Assembly: GCA_033002965.1 (NCBI GenBank)
Contig: JAURVB010000747.1
Span: 1 to 64,000, forward strand
Source of the DNA: Piper betle
Lineage: Eukaryota > Streptophyta > Magnoliopsida > Piperales > Piperaceae
Reading direction: 5' to 3'
Length of the DNA stretch: 64,000 nt
This document shows, in pieces, positions 23,921 to 40,149 of this stretch. A model generated the notes under the pieces. It ran no database searches. It was not told the origin of the DNA and was given only the letters and a program-made list of their open reading frames with translations. The position numbers and the translations under genes are program-made. Position 1 is the stretch's first letter; the number at the start of each line of letters is the position of its first letter.

Positions 23921-25749
23921 GTCTATAAATGAGATTTTATCATGTATGGGTAAAGAGACTATGACTTAATCTTAGGAATGGATTTGTTGTCAGCTCGCCA
24001 TGCATTCCTTGATCGTGAGAATAAAAGAGTGGTGCAAAAACCTTGTAATTGTGAGATGAGAGTGATACTTTAAGGGTCTGCCTCCTTCATCGTGTATTGT
24101 GTTTGTCGGAGAGGCAATTGAATTGCTAAGTCAGGGGATGAGAGTGATACTTTAAGAGTGAGGCCTTTATGGCAAGTCCAGTTGAGTTTGATTTAGAGCC
24201 CAAAAATATAGCTTCTATTCTTGTGGTTGCTGAATTCTATAATTTTTTGCAAAGAAGCTACTAGGGCTATTGCCGCAACGAGAAGTGGAATTCTTAATCG
24301 ATCTAGCATTGGGCACGACACCAATCGCTAAGGTACCCTACCGCATGACTCCAATTGAACTAAAGGAACCGAAGACACAAATGGAGGAGTTATTGGTGGC
24401 CGGATATATTCAACCAATTACTTCTCCTTGGGGAGCACCAATCTTGATCGAAAAACGAAGGATGGATTACTTCGTTTATGCATTGATTATCAGCAACTCA
24501 ATCAAGTCATCATTAAAAATACGTACACTTTACCTAAAATTGATGACTTGTATAATCAATTGAAATTGACAAAGTTTTCGCTAAGATTGACCTTAGATTA
24601 GGCTACCATCAATTGTGAGTCAAGGAGTTGGATATGGAGAAAACGACATTTAGAACTAGATACGAGCATTATAAATTCCTTGTTATGTTGTTTGGACTTA
24701 AAAATGTCCCGGCGGCCTTTATGTCGTTGATGAATTGAGTGTACTATCCTTATTTTGATAAGTTTATCATAGTGTTCGTGAATGACATACTGGTGTAATT
24801 GGACAACGAACAAGATCATGAACATCATCTAAGGATCACACTCTAAGTGTTGTGAGAGAACCAATTGTTTGCTAAGTTCTCTAAGTGTGACTTCTGGTTA
24901 AATGAAGGGCACATTATTTCCAAGAAAGGCATTTCAGTGGACCCTTCCAAGGTGCAAGCAATGGTGGAGTAGTCGTAGCCAAAGACGATAACCGATATCA
25001 TAAGTTTCCTTGGGTTAGCATGCTACCATAGGAGGTTCATTAAGGATTTCTCCTTGGTGGCAACACCCATGACAAGACTAACCAGGAAGGAAGTGAAGTT
25101 CATGTGGGATAACAAGTGTGAACAGAGTCCAATTTGTTAAAAAGAGTTTGACACCGCTCCAGTGTCAACTCTTTCTAATGGGAATGAAGGCTATGTAGTC
25201 TAAAGTAACACATCCAAGTTTGACTTAGGGCGTGTTCTAATGCAGAATGGGAGGGTAGTGGTCTATGCCTCTCAACAATTGAAGATTTATGAACAAAATT
25301 ATGTAACACATGATCTAGAATTGGCTACGCTGGTATTTACCTTGAGATTGTGACGACATTATCATATGGTTCACAATTTGAGGTTTTCATAGATCATAAG
25401 AGCTTGAAATACATTTTCACTCAAAGTGATTAGAACCTCTGGCAACAATAGTGGATGGAGTACCTTAAGAACTACGGCTTCTTACTATCTTATCATTTGG
25501 GGAAGGCCAATATTGTGGGAGATGCTCTGAGTCGGAAAGGAAGGTTGATAAGGGTCATCATGTGGCACGCTTATGGGCAATGTCAATTGAAGTAATTGTC
25601 ATCAACCTAATGGAGCAGGTAACAAATTTTTTGGTAAATCTCGTCATCTCTAAGGATTTGGTGGAGCAGGTAAAGTTAGCTTAGATGGACAATCCAATAT
25701 TGGCCAAATTCATGCAATCATCTACTGACATTTCAGTGGACAACACTGG

Positions 25750-26516
25750 TGGAACATCCCAAATTTTCAATCTAGTGGCAGACCGAATTGCAACATTAAA
25801 AATTCATAAAATTAATAATTTAACTGCTATTGTACAAACAACATAAGCAAATTTCAAAAGCATAAGTTAAAACCACTCAACGACCAATGAAAATCTTACA
25901 TACATACATAATTATACATAAGGTGCACAATGGCAGCCCAGACAAGTCAACAGAACATACAACGTGTCATAAACATATACATGTACCGGAATCTAGTCGA
26001 CGGTAACATGTGTATATCATACATACATATTGTGCACAATGACACCACGTGTAGCCCAAACAAGTCAACGAAGCATACAACATGTCATAAACATATAAAC
26101 ATACCAGAATCTAATCAACGGTAATATACCTGTAACATACACACATACTATGCACAATGGCACCACGTATTGCCCGGACAAGTCAACGGAGCATACATCA
26201 TGTCATAAACATATACATGTACCAGAATCTAGCCGACGATAACATGCCCGAATCAAACTTAAATATATACATGTACCGGAATCTAATCAACGGTAACATG
26301 TCCGGTATAGTAAGATCATAAAAAAACACACAAACACATATTACATAAGGTTACTGAAAACAAAAACGAAACGTCATAAGTCATAAATACATACATACTT
26401 GAAATACGAAGAGATAATATATAAAGCTTACTGAAAATAATCCATAAATATTATTAAATTACATCTTTAAGGTTTGTTGCGAAATAAAGTAACTGAGTTA
26501 TTTTCGAAGTTTTACA
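25750..26516. mobile_element. Solo LTR with 5-bp target duplication, nested in the gypsy element
   Basis: A 767-bp insertion starts TGGAACATCCC and ends TTTACA, giving the TG...CA termini of LTRs. It is flanked by the direct repeat ACTGG (25745-25749 and 26517-26521). Removing it joins the interrupted gypsy sequence between RNase H and the integrase zinc-binding region. No internal coding region remains, so it is a solo LTR left by recombination. Confidence 0.85.
25926..26305. repeat. Tandem ~110-117 bp repeats inside the solo LTR
   Basis: Three units (25926-26035, 26036-26152, 26153 to about 26255) each begin CACAATG and contain CAAGTCAAC, CATGTCATAAACATATA and ACCxGAATCTA-TCGACG-TAAC motifs. 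A partial fourth copy lies at about 26264-26303. Confidence 0.8.
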
Positions 26517-27697
26517 ACTGGAGTAGCCGGACTTAGGGGACTAGTCTTTGTGCTAAAATGACAGTACACTCTGAAAGATGATCTTAGAGGGGGCACACCG
26601 TTCGAGGTTTTCAATTCACCTAGGGACTATGAAGATGTACCAGGATTTGAAGCGCATAAATTGGTGGGTAGGAATGAAGAGGGATATAGTAGACTTTGTC
26701 TCTAAGTGCCAAGCATGTTAAGAGATAAAAGTCCAACATCAACTTCTAGGTGGGTTGTTAAAGTTTCTTGACATCCTTACTTGGAAGTAGGAGTATGTGA
26801 GAAGCTTCCTCGGACTCAAAAGAAGCATGACTTTATTTAGGTGGTCATTGATTGGTTGACAAAGTCAACCAATTTTATTCTAACCAAGTCAACACGGACG
26901 TCGGAGTACTTGGCTAGACTATGCATTAACAACATTGTGCGGTTCAGATCGGGACCCTTTATTTACTTCACACTCTTGGAGTGCTTCCCAAAAGGCATTA
27001 AACATGGAGATAAAACTTAATATCGCCTATCACCCCCAAACAGATGATCAAAGTGAGTGCACCATTCAAGTGTTGGATGACCTTTTAAGAGCTTATATTT
27101 TAGATTGGGGAGGAGATTAACAGCAACACTTACCGTTGGTAGAATTCACATTCAATAATTCTTATCAGGCAAGTATTAGCATGGCACCCTTCGAGGCATT
27201 ATATGGGAGTCCCTATCGATCTCGTAGTTGTTGGTTGGAGTCTCCAAATGCGGTGATAACAAGTTAAGAATTATTGTAAGAGGCAGCAAAAAAGTATGGC
27301 TCATTCGACAATGAATGAAAGGAGTAGAGGACAGGCAAAAGAGTTATGTGGGCATGAGATGGTGGGAGCTAGAATTCCAAGTTGGGGAGCAAGTCTACCT
27401 CAAGATGTCCCTGACTAAGGGAGTGATACGTTTTGGATCAGCTGGGAAGCTTAAACCAAGATTCATTGGACCATTTTCAATCCTTGAGCGAGTGGGGAGT
27501 TTAGCATACCAACTAGCTTTACCACCATATTTGGAGGGTGCCCACAATGTTTTTCCTATGTCCATGCTCAAGAAATATATTTGGGATGTTGGCTACATCA
27601 TTCCGGACTACCGTAACTTGGAGATCCAATCAAATGCTTCTCACGTGGAAGAAGCGATGAAGATTTTAAACCAAGAGGAGAAGGTGTTTTGCACAAA

Positions 27698-27808
27698 AAG
27701 GATTCTACTTGTAAAAAATTCTATGGTATAGAGGTAAGCGACACCTTCTCTATAGCCTCCTCTATATCCCAGTTTTTCATAGAATTTTACAAGTAGAATC
27801 CATTTTGA
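27698..27808. repeat. Short hairpin (inverted repeat) at the end of the gypsy pol
   Basis: GGATTCTACTTGTAAAA on the left is mirrored by the reverse complement TTTTACAAGTAGAATCC on the right; a second pair (CTATGG-TATAGAGG) lies inside. The palindrome of roughly 105 bp overlaps the last pol codons and looks like a small MITE or foldback. Confidence 0.6.
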
Positions 27809-27809
27809 A

Positions 27810-28555
27810 ATTGATTAAAATAGTTCTAGATAATATTTTATTTTATGAAGTTTGTAGCAATGTCATGAAGAAATGAGTGTGATCACAGTGTTATTGACTA
27901 TTTTTAACTACTATTTATGCTTTCATTTAGTTATCATAAAAGAAATTAAAATTTTATAACATTTATAAATAGTAATTAATGCCAAAATTATTGATCTTCT
28001 ACAAAATGGAGATCTATTTTTTGAATATCTTAGGGTAAAAGGCAGGCTTCCAATTACAACAAAATTTCTAATAAAAAACATAAAGGTGATTTTTTAAATG
28101 AAGAGATTGTACATCTGAAATTTACATCATAACTAGTTTTTAATCAATTATAAATACAAAAATTATATATATATATTACATCTTTTTCATGTCAATCAGA
28201 CCTTTAAAGGATAAAATATTTATTTCGACCCCTTTTACTCAATTTTACCTTTATATTAGAAGTAGACTTATGTTGTAAACATACATCAATCTTTCAATAC
28301 CATGAAAGGGAATATATCAATACACCAATGGTATTAATAAATATATAATATGGCATGAAAACAAAAACTTTAATCTTAAACTATCATTAACACTCCCTTT
28401 TTTGTTAATAAAGAAGGCTAGAAAATTTAAAATCTTGGAGTCATTAGATTCCCTTTGATTTTCTATTTTGGCCTCTATTGTGGTTGTCATTGAAATTGGA
28501 GGGATGCAAGTAATTTTTTATCAAGAATCTGAGTTCAACAACTATGTAGTTGATA
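27810..28555. other. AT-rich spacer
   Basis: No gene, RNA or clear repeat seen. Confidence 0.5.
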
Positions 28556-28559
28556 TGAA

Positions 28560-28725
28560 GGGTGAGCATTCAATCAATTCGGTTGAGTTTAGTTCTGAAC
28601 CAAAATATTAATATACAGATAGGCTTTTTTACGAGCTAACAAATTACCAAACCAAATTATTTTGTAACCAAACCAAATTGATTATTCGGGTTTAGTTTTT
28701 GACTTTCACCAAACTATGCTCACCT
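28560..28725. mobile_element. Small hAT-like MITE
   Basis: The ends GGGTGAGCAT and, on the right, ATGCTCACCT form terminal inverted repeats. The interior has paired AACCAAA/TTTGGTT-type stretches. The end sequence is the common hAT-type GGGTGAGCA terminus. No clean 8-bp target duplication was identified. Confidence 0.55.
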
Positions 28726-29097
28726 CTAATCGGTTTACATCAATGATCCTCTTGAAGAGGTTTAGGTGGTCGTCGCCACTAATTAAAGTAACTTTTATTA
28801 ATAATAATATTATAAATTTTAGGCCTGTTTTTTAAAAAAATTGTGAATTTTTAAAAAACGTCCCTGAAAACCTATTTTTGGTGGCAACGGCGATGCTGAA
28901 ATCTCCTTCCTTCCACAAACTTGGGGAAGGGATATCCGCACCTTTTCCATCAATTACAATTATGGAACCCTGTTTTGGTAATTTGTCTACCATAGAAGGG
29001 GAAGGAAAGGCCAATCACGGCTATGAAATTTGAAATTTGAAATTCGAGAGCCGTTACAACCCGTCTTCCCTTACCCTCGGGTTTCGTCGCCGGCGCC

Positions 29098-32000
29098 ATG
29101 GAAGGGGAAGTGATGCAGGTGCTGGTGGACCAAGAATCCGAGTTCTTGGCCTCCGATCGCCGAACCGGGAACGAGTGGGAGCTCTACAAGGAGAACGTCA
29201 AGCCCCTCAAGCGGGGTAGGAATGTGGGCATGCTGAACAAGGCCCTCCGCTGCCACATCGACAACCACCTCCGCAACTCTCTTCTCCAGAAACGCAGGTT
29301 CTTTCACAGCCACCCAACAATCTAGATCTGCCCTAAAATTGGTGTCTTTGTTTCCTGTGTTCAAAAGATCGGTTCTTTGTTTCCTTTTCTCGTCTGTATA
29401 GGAGGTTGATTGAGGCGATTGATGATCACAAGGGCGACGATCCTCTCCAACCATGGATAGAGTGAGTTCGAGTTTCGATTCTACAAGGGATATGTTGTTA
29501 ATTAGTTGTCCTGTTTCTAATGTGGTTGAAAAATTGTTGTCTTTGCATCACTTTTCGGATGATCATTATATTCTTAGTATGATTTGTAGGAACCTTATCC
29601 TTATAATGTTTTTGTGGTATGCCTGTTTCACTCAAGATCACTTTGCTAACCACAGATAGAGTGCGTTCGATTTTCGATTCCCTGGAAAAGGAGTTAATAA
29701 TTTGCTATCTTGTTTAGAATGTGTTTGAAAATTATGCATAGAACAACAGGTTGAGTGGCACAAAACTGATTGGGTGAATTTTCTTTTTGTATTACTTTTA
29801 AGTTGAATACTATATCTTGTACACTTTTCTAATTTGAAGTTACCATCGAGTTGAAAATTAAGGATGGGTTGAGTGTGTTCTTGTTTACTTTGAATTACTT
29901 TGTGATGATTGTTATAAGATTTCTAGGAGCTTTATCCTTTTTTCTGTTTTATGATGGAACCACTTAAGATCGCTAATTTGAAGTTACCATGAAATTGTGG
30001 GATCGTTTTGGTGTTATGATATAGTGAAGAAGATAGATTCAAAACTACACTTTTCTTTCTGATATGGTAGAACCCATAAAAAAATTATTTACCACTCGTT
30101 ATTTATTTTGATTGTGAAGGTGCATCAAGTGGGTTCAGGAATCATTTCCGTCAGGAGGAGAATGCTCCGGATTGGTACTGATTTACGAACAGTGTGTGCG
30201 TTCATTTTGGGATTCAGAAAGATACAAAGATGATCTACGTTATCTTAAAGTGTGGTTGGAATATGTGAGTTGAATTTTCTCAAACGTGATTAATGTATTC
30301 ACATACTTTTGGCTTGATTGTGCGCTCATCTAGCTATTTTATCTAAATTGCAGGCGGATAACTGTACTGATGCGGAGGTAGTATACAGTTTTCTTGAGGC
30401 CAACCAAATTGGACAAACTCATTCCTTGTACTATACATCATATGCCCTTTGCATGGCATCCAAGAATAAGATGAAAAAAGCAGACGAGATATTTAATCTT
30501 GGGATATCTAGGTTAGTCATGTAGAAGTAATTGTGGATGGTGGCAACATGCTGGAGACAAGTCTTGTTTGACATTTTACTTCGTGTTAACTATGCATTTT
30601 ATGAAAACCTTTGTTTTGACAATACATCTGATATGTTCACTGCAGGAAAGCACAACCACTTGAAAAGTTAGTGTCATCTTACAGAAAGTTTTTGGTTGGA
30701 TCCACCCTAAGATGCGGAGTTGCAGAAGTATATATATATTTTGGGATGTTTTCATTATGTATGTTATTTAGCGTGGATTAAGTTTTTGTGCCATTTTAAA
30801 TTGTAGATTGACTCTTCAGATGATGCACTACCCCAGCGTACATTCGGAACAATTTTATCTTCAGGTAGAAATGACTTGTTTTTAAAGTTGTTCCTGTGTA
30901 ATCATCATCAGCTGATGGTGCTCCTTGTGCAGGAAGACAGGTTACAGAAAATTTAGATCCTGCTAGAAAGAAAGCAAAACTGCAGAGGTAACAAATGTTC
31001 ATTTACTCTCAAGGGTGCTTTTCATTGTTGTAGAAAATAGATTGAGTAATTTGAATTGTTTTGCTGCAGAAGACAAAATAATGAACCACTAGCCATTTTG
31101 GACGAAAACATAAAAGCTTACGAAAGAAAACATACTGAAGAAGTGAGGAACGACCTTAGACCATGGCAAAATCTTGGAAATCTAGTGGAGAGAAATAAAG
31201 AGAACAGAGCTATCACTTCTAAATGGACATCAGTGAAGGTATGAATTTTTGTTTCATTTTACAACTCATTTTGAACCTAGCATCATTCTTATGTATTGTC
31301 AATTGTATCTACTGTTTTGCTGTTAGATTCCACCAAGAGCTGTGCCAAGATCCCAAATGGCCACTCAGTGCCCAAGCATTGATGTATTCATTGATGATGA
31401 TTGCTCCCAGTAAGTACATGTTAAGTCTTCCTTACCTTCTGATGGACAAATTCTAGATTATGAAGGAATATTATATTTAGAATAAAAAAAACATATGTTT
31501 TATTTAGTTTTATAAGTAATTTTAGATGGTAATAGTATTTCCCGTTGAACTAGGAAAAGTTTATTTTGAGAGTTATTTTTAAATTAGGCAAGAGTTTTCG
31601 TTTCCAAGTAGAAGTAAAATTTTAGTTATTGTTTGAGGACATTAATTAGCAGTCTATAAATGCATGTTTGGGTTTCATTGTTTACAAATATTAGATTAAC
31701 TATAGAAATAAATTTACTGCTTTGGAATTTCAGCTGCTTCTCCCTCTGATTTTCTATTCTTCTGAATTTTTTCTCTATATTCCTTCTAATTTTTTCAATT
31801 CTCTTAATCTTCTAAGTCCTTCATTTTTTACCTATCAACTTCGTAGGGCAATGTTGCTGTCTCTAATCATTTTCCAACTTCTTTTCAGAGTAGCTCAGGC
31901 TTCAACTGATCATTCAGACTCTTCCATATTACAGCTCAGACGTGGGGATAAGAAAAATGTAAAGAAGTAAGTATATCAGTGTCCATTAATTACAAATAAT

Positions 32001-32121
32001 CTTGCCTTCTTTTGGCAGGAAGAATAACTTGACTTGCTTTTGTGATGAACATGACAGTGAAACAGAGCTGCTAAGAGAAAACCCATTGCGCCATTTTCCT
32101 TCCACCAGTCTTCCAAGATAG
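29098..32121 (+). CDS. BUBR1: Mitotic checkpoint protein BUBR1 (Mad3-like, kinase-less)
   Basis: Component of the spindle assembly checkpoint, which restrains APC/C-CDC20 until kinetochores attach. Exons: 29098-29297, 29402-29461, 30120-30264, 30354-30511, 30646-30727, 30807-30864, 30933-30987, 31070-31238, 31327-31409, 31889-31966, 32019-32121. They sum to 397 codons (396 aa), matching the roughly 395-residue plant BUBR1 I recall, with all phases consistent and no frame break. The first KEN box is YKENVKPLKRGRN (exon 1). The Mad3/BUB1 TPR-like domain spans exons 2-5 (PWIECIKWVQESFPSGGECS, RYKDDLRYLKVWLEYA, ADEIFNLGISR). A second KEN box is ERNKENRA (exon 8). The C-terminus reads LLRENPLRHFPSTSLPR. 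There is no kinase domain, as usual for plant BUBR1/MAD3-type proteins. Start chosen as the first ATG, which gives the family N-terminus. Confidence 0.93.
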
Positions 32122-33338
32122 TCCGCAACAATTTTATGCGCTATTGGATGCCTGGCTTTGCTTTTGTCTTGAAAGCGTTCGCCAGTCATTTGTTTGAAGT
32201 TGGATCTCCTCTGTTTGAAGAACCGTCCATGACATCAATTCAGTTTGTAAGAACAGTGCTATGAATTGCATTCTGGTAGCTTCGTTCACATTGACATTAT
32301 AATTTATTTCATATCAGCATTCCATTTTGTCTCATATTTGATCTCTCTAACAGCATTTTCAATTTGTGGCTCGATGGACTTCTTCTTCCTACTTATAATG
32401 GCTTTTGGCACTTTAAAAAAATTCAACCGCTCCAAGCAAATCCATACTTTAAGGCGATCTGGACACTCTAGAGAATTATGCACTTAGTACACAAAACAAC
32501 TTGGGTGGGCGTGATGATAACGATTAAAGGATTCCTATTTTAAACCTCGACTTGTGACGTTTAAGTTTATTATAATCATTCCAATTTTCATGGAGAGGTC
32601 CCTTAAGGGGCTGATGATAACGGAGAATCGTGTATAGATCAGAGAATCTTGCTCATTTTTTCTTCACAAATGTATACTCTTTTTTTCTTTATAATTTGAT
32701 CGTTCTTCAACCTTTTTGGCAATAACAATTACCCTTCAACAACATTGGTAACAAAAAAATTAGTTTAACCAAAACATTGAGCATCAAAGAGTAGCATCAA
32801 ATTATGGTTTAACCAATAACTATTAAGGACATTTTGCATAAACAACAATATCAGCAATATATAAATCTAACCTTCCATTTACGTAACAATTACCCTCATC
32901 ATCCAACCATCCTTATAATTCAAAGGCTCACATCGAATATAGCTGATAATTATTCTATAACTTATATTTCCAAAGTAAATAATGATCACACCCCACAATC
33001 AACATTATGACCCAGTCATCAACAAGGAAAGGAAAATGATGTTCTTCTTCTCTATCAAAAGAAGAGAACTTTTTCTCTAAGAGAAAAAGAAAAAAATAAC
33101 TTATTTTTCAAATCCTGACGATTGTCAAGTCACTTTGATCTTCAAAACAATAGGAACTCACAATACATCGGCAATGGTCCCTAACAGTAGGTTAACATCC
33201 CATCAATATACCCAGAATAACATTCAAGTTCAGAACCCGGAACGGCGGTAGAAATCAAAACTCTTCTGCATCTAAAAATAAAAAACAAAGCAATAAATTG
33301 AAAATAAAAAGACAGTTGTTGTCACCTTAGTTCAACTT
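32122..33338. other. Convergent 3' region between BUBR1 and HSP70
   Basis: Tail-to-tail intergenic stretch of about 1.2 kb. It holds the 3' untranslated regions of both genes and AT-rich sequence. A C-terminal reading frame near 32266-32487 is hydrophobic but has no recognisable family and is not called. Confidence 0.6.
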
Positions 33339-37052
<3,714 letters not shown>

Positions 37053-37171
37053 GGCGGCGGAGTGGCGAAAGTGGTCGTCTCTCTCCCTCGCTCTCTTAAA
37101 ACCCTCTCAAAACCCTTGTGGGGGGTGGGGCTGCCTTGGCCAAGGGGTCACTCTTTTCAACGTCCGGACTC

Positions 37172-37184
37172 TTCTGGAACCTTC
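37172..37184 (-). promoter_or_regulatory. Perfect heat-shock element upstream of mitochondrial HSP70
   Basis: TTCTGGAACCTTC is TTCnnGAAnnTTC, three alternating nGAAn units, about 120-132 bp upstream of the HSP70 ATG. It fits binding of a heat-shock transcription factor trimer. The role is inferred from sequence and position only. Confidence 0.65.
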
Positions 37185-37609
37185 ACTCCCCTTTGGGCGT
37201 TGACCATTCCAAGAACGTAATGCCCCTTTTAGCGGCTGGACCGTGTGAGTTGCAACTCGGGGATTCTTACAAAAAATATTCGACTCGTGCTCATTTTTTT
37301 CTAATTTCTTTGGCCCGGATCTACTTCTTCTTAATAGGTCACTAAGAGTATTTATTAATATCGGAACTCATTGGCTTACCCTCATCTATCTGAATAATTA
37401 GTCTCAACTCTAGAAGAATAATCGGTAATAAGGATAAAACCATTTGTCCCAGTTCTATGTTTGAGTTAAAAAAAAACTTATAATTTCTTTGATTTATTTA
37501 TGAAAAAATAATAAGTATCTTTGAAAAAAGAAAGATAACTTTCAAGTCAATTCCTTATTTATTACCCTGACATGGAGTCAACTTAATCGGCCTTTTTTAA
37601 AAATAATTA

Positions 37610-39880
37610 TTCGGGCGCGGGATCGTCCGCCCCCTCGAATCGGTTTTTTGTAATGCGGGTTTAAAGGTTTGGTGGGAGCAAGGCTCCCTTATCTCGCAGA
37701 GAGAGTGTGGAATTAGAAATTGTTACAAACAATAAAATGACATGCAAGAAATTTTTTACGCGGTTCTTTAGGGTTCAACTTAAATCCCCAAGTCAGTCCA
37801 CAATGAGATTAGTACTTACAATCTACTATTCTTCCTTTAATATTTTACAATTTAAACAAAACAGTGAATTTGCTGCCTTTAAATAAATTTGCCCTGATCA
37901 GTCTGGAAGGCCTTCAAATTATTTCCAGAGTGTTAATAGGCTGAACCAGGCCGTTCCGGTACACTAGCTCCAATCCGGGTCACGGTTTCGTAACTGGTCA
38001 TGTTTTGGCTTCGCGGACGCGGCTTGGGAGAAGGATTTGGTCTCGGACACGACAAGAGCGGATGCGGTCAGCGGTAAACGGGTTCGACAACCCGGCTGCA
38101 GTAGCGGTGCAATGGTGGTTTTGTTGGTTCTTGCGGCGGCTTTTTCGGCAGCTGAAGGTGGCGGAGAATGCCCAAAACTGTAGATCACAGACCTATGGGT
38201 CTCTTGACGGTGGTTCAACTGTCGGTGGTGGCTCCGGTCGATCGGTCGAGGCCGGAAAGTTAGACACTTTTCTGCACTTTTATGCTACGCTGCTCCGATC
38301 GGTCACTTCTCAATTTTTTCCGACAACCTCGGCGATGAAATCCGGTGGATCTCCATTTGTGTTTCTATATTATTCCATCATCTTCACTTGATCACAACGG
38401 AAGGGCCGGTAACAACCGACGCTGGTCGGAAAAATCCAAGAAATCCACTATTTGCTTCTCTATTTTCTGCTTTTCCGGCCATCAACTTCCTCGCTCCCTG
38501 ATTTTTCCCAACGGGTACAGCAATGAACTTTGGTGAAACTCAGTTTGGGTTTCTAGACCACTCCTATGTCTTCACGTTTCACCTCACAGCGGCACTGGAA
38601 ACAACCGGTGTTGGTCGAAAAAATTAGTGAAATCAGACCTTCGCTGCTATGTTTTCAGACTTTTCCAATTGGCAGCTTGCTGGCAGAATTCTGGCGACAA
38701 CTGGAGTCTCCGGCGATAAAACTTGGTCAGGGATGATAGCCGGCGTGACAGAAATTAGACCAGTGGCGAGTGTATGACTGAAGATGGTACTGGTCAACCG
38801 GAGCACTCTCCGGAAGATGTCTATTTTCTCTGCTATTCCCCTTGCTCTGGGCAACGTCTTCTCCGACTCCGGCAAGGCAGGGGCATGGCGACCTGGGTAC
38901 TTTTTTCGGTTGGGTACTAGAAAACTCCTCCTTCCCTTAGCGAGTGGAGATGGTGATGGGCTGACGGCAATCAGTGATGGATAGCAACAAGAATTCCTCC
39001 TAATACATCCCCTATTTTTACCTGCAAAAGAGAAAACTTCCCTTTCAGGTAAATCCGATGCAGCAAGGCTGTGACCTTTAGGCGTCGGCGATGACTTCGG
39101 CAGCAGCAGGATGTGGCAGTAGCGCCTTTCCTTGGTGGATAATAGCAGACCTCCTTCTCAATGAGGTAGGGCTCCACGACGCTGTGCAGCGATCGGCAAA
39201 TCGAGAAAGGGGAAAACTCCAAACCTCAGTGGGGAACCTTCCGCGGCTATGCTCCGGCAAGGCTTGTCAAAGGCGGCAACTTGGAGCGACTGGGCTGACA
39301 GTAAACTCCTCAAAAGCTCCCCAATAGGCGGGCGACGACTTGGACTCCTCTATTTGGCGAGTAGGAACAACGCTCCAAGCAGGCCAAAGCTTCACGGATG
39401 TTGGATGTGTAGCAGTGACCACGCCATCAGCACGGCTCCGGTGATGGCTCACTCGTGACAATAAAGCAGGGCTGTGAGGCGGCAAACTATTGCAGCAATC
39501 CGTCAGCAAATTTCTTCACGTCCGCAGTAGCAATATGGTAGCAATTGGAAGGCAACCTTTGCCCCTGGTTCAACGTCTCCTACCTTCGGTGGCTGAATCT
39601 CGACCGATCCAGAGAAGGGTAGCAAGAGTGGTCCTATGTGTCTTTCCTTTCTCCTGCGCATCAACAACTTTTGCTTCGGACTTCTTCGGCAAAAGTCTTG
39701 AATAGGTGATGTTGGGGAGCACTCCAAGGGTTAGTGATAATGGGTTAGGGAGTCGCCGAAGATGAATCTTCAACGAGGGGCTCCTCCCTTTTCTTCTTTC
39801 TTCGTGCTTTTTTTTCTATTTCTTCTTTTTTTCAGCGTATGAGCCCCTTTCAATCTTCCACTGTGTGTGTTTATATAGGG
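37610..39880. mobile_element. Unidentified repeat-like GC-richer block
   Basis: A stretch of about 2.2 kb, richer in GC than its surroundings and full of CCGGCGACAACTGG-type phrases, with no long conserved reading frame. It contains an imperfect direct duplication: about 38352-38500 resembles about 38541-38695 (CTGGTCGGAAAAATCC against TTGGTCGAAAAAATT; TTTTCCGGCCATCAAC against TTTTCCAATTGGCAGC). The left part holds a TTTTTTACGCGGTTCTTTAG phrase similar to ends of common plant repeats. A degraded non-coding transposon is the best guess; short open frames here are not called. Confidence 0.35.
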
Positions 39881-40149
39881 GTTCGAAGAATTTCTCAGTT
39901 CTACCATTTAGGGCGGGGAATCATAGTCATCCTAATTTTTTGTATAAATTCCTTCCTTCTATCTTGGAATAGTATGGACTAATTCTCTCGTAATCTCTTG
40001 TGGTGGTTTAGAATAGCATAGACCAATTCTCTAGAGCTTATTACGTGAATGAATACTTTAAAAAATTATACACGTGATTGGATAAATATAAATATTTTCT
40101 AAATAAATATAAATATTTGCCGAATAAATATGTACAAACAATAATATTA

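Larger units (their letters stand above)
23930..27690 (+). mobile_element. Decayed Ty3/gypsy retrotransposon (chromovirus-like pol)
   Basis: Domains run in order protease, RT, RNase H, integrase. The protease C-terminus reads LGMDLLSARHAF near 23975-24010. RT starts at 24270 ([28 protein letters not shown]); its active-site region reads FVNDIL (about 24776-24796) in place of the usual YVDDIL, followed by FLGLACYHRRFIKDFS. RNase H appears at about 25215-25560. The integrase zinc-binding region follows at about 26590-26720 (MYQDLKRINWWVGMKRDIVD), then the core end (IAYHPQTDDQSECTIQVLDD), and a C-terminal GAGKLKPRFIGPF-like module with VFPMSMLKKYIWD (27315-27690). Stops and shifts are scattered throughout, so it is dead. 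A solo LTR of another family splits it at 25750-26516. Confidence 0.88.

Noticed and set aside
25920..26310. CRISPR-like spaced repeats
   Set aside because: Whole ~115-bp units repeat with no unique spacers, and they lie inside an LTR of a plant genome.
37964..39773. Numerous 60-130 aa frames on both strands
   Set aside because: Overlapping, unconserved in composition, inside a repeat-like block.
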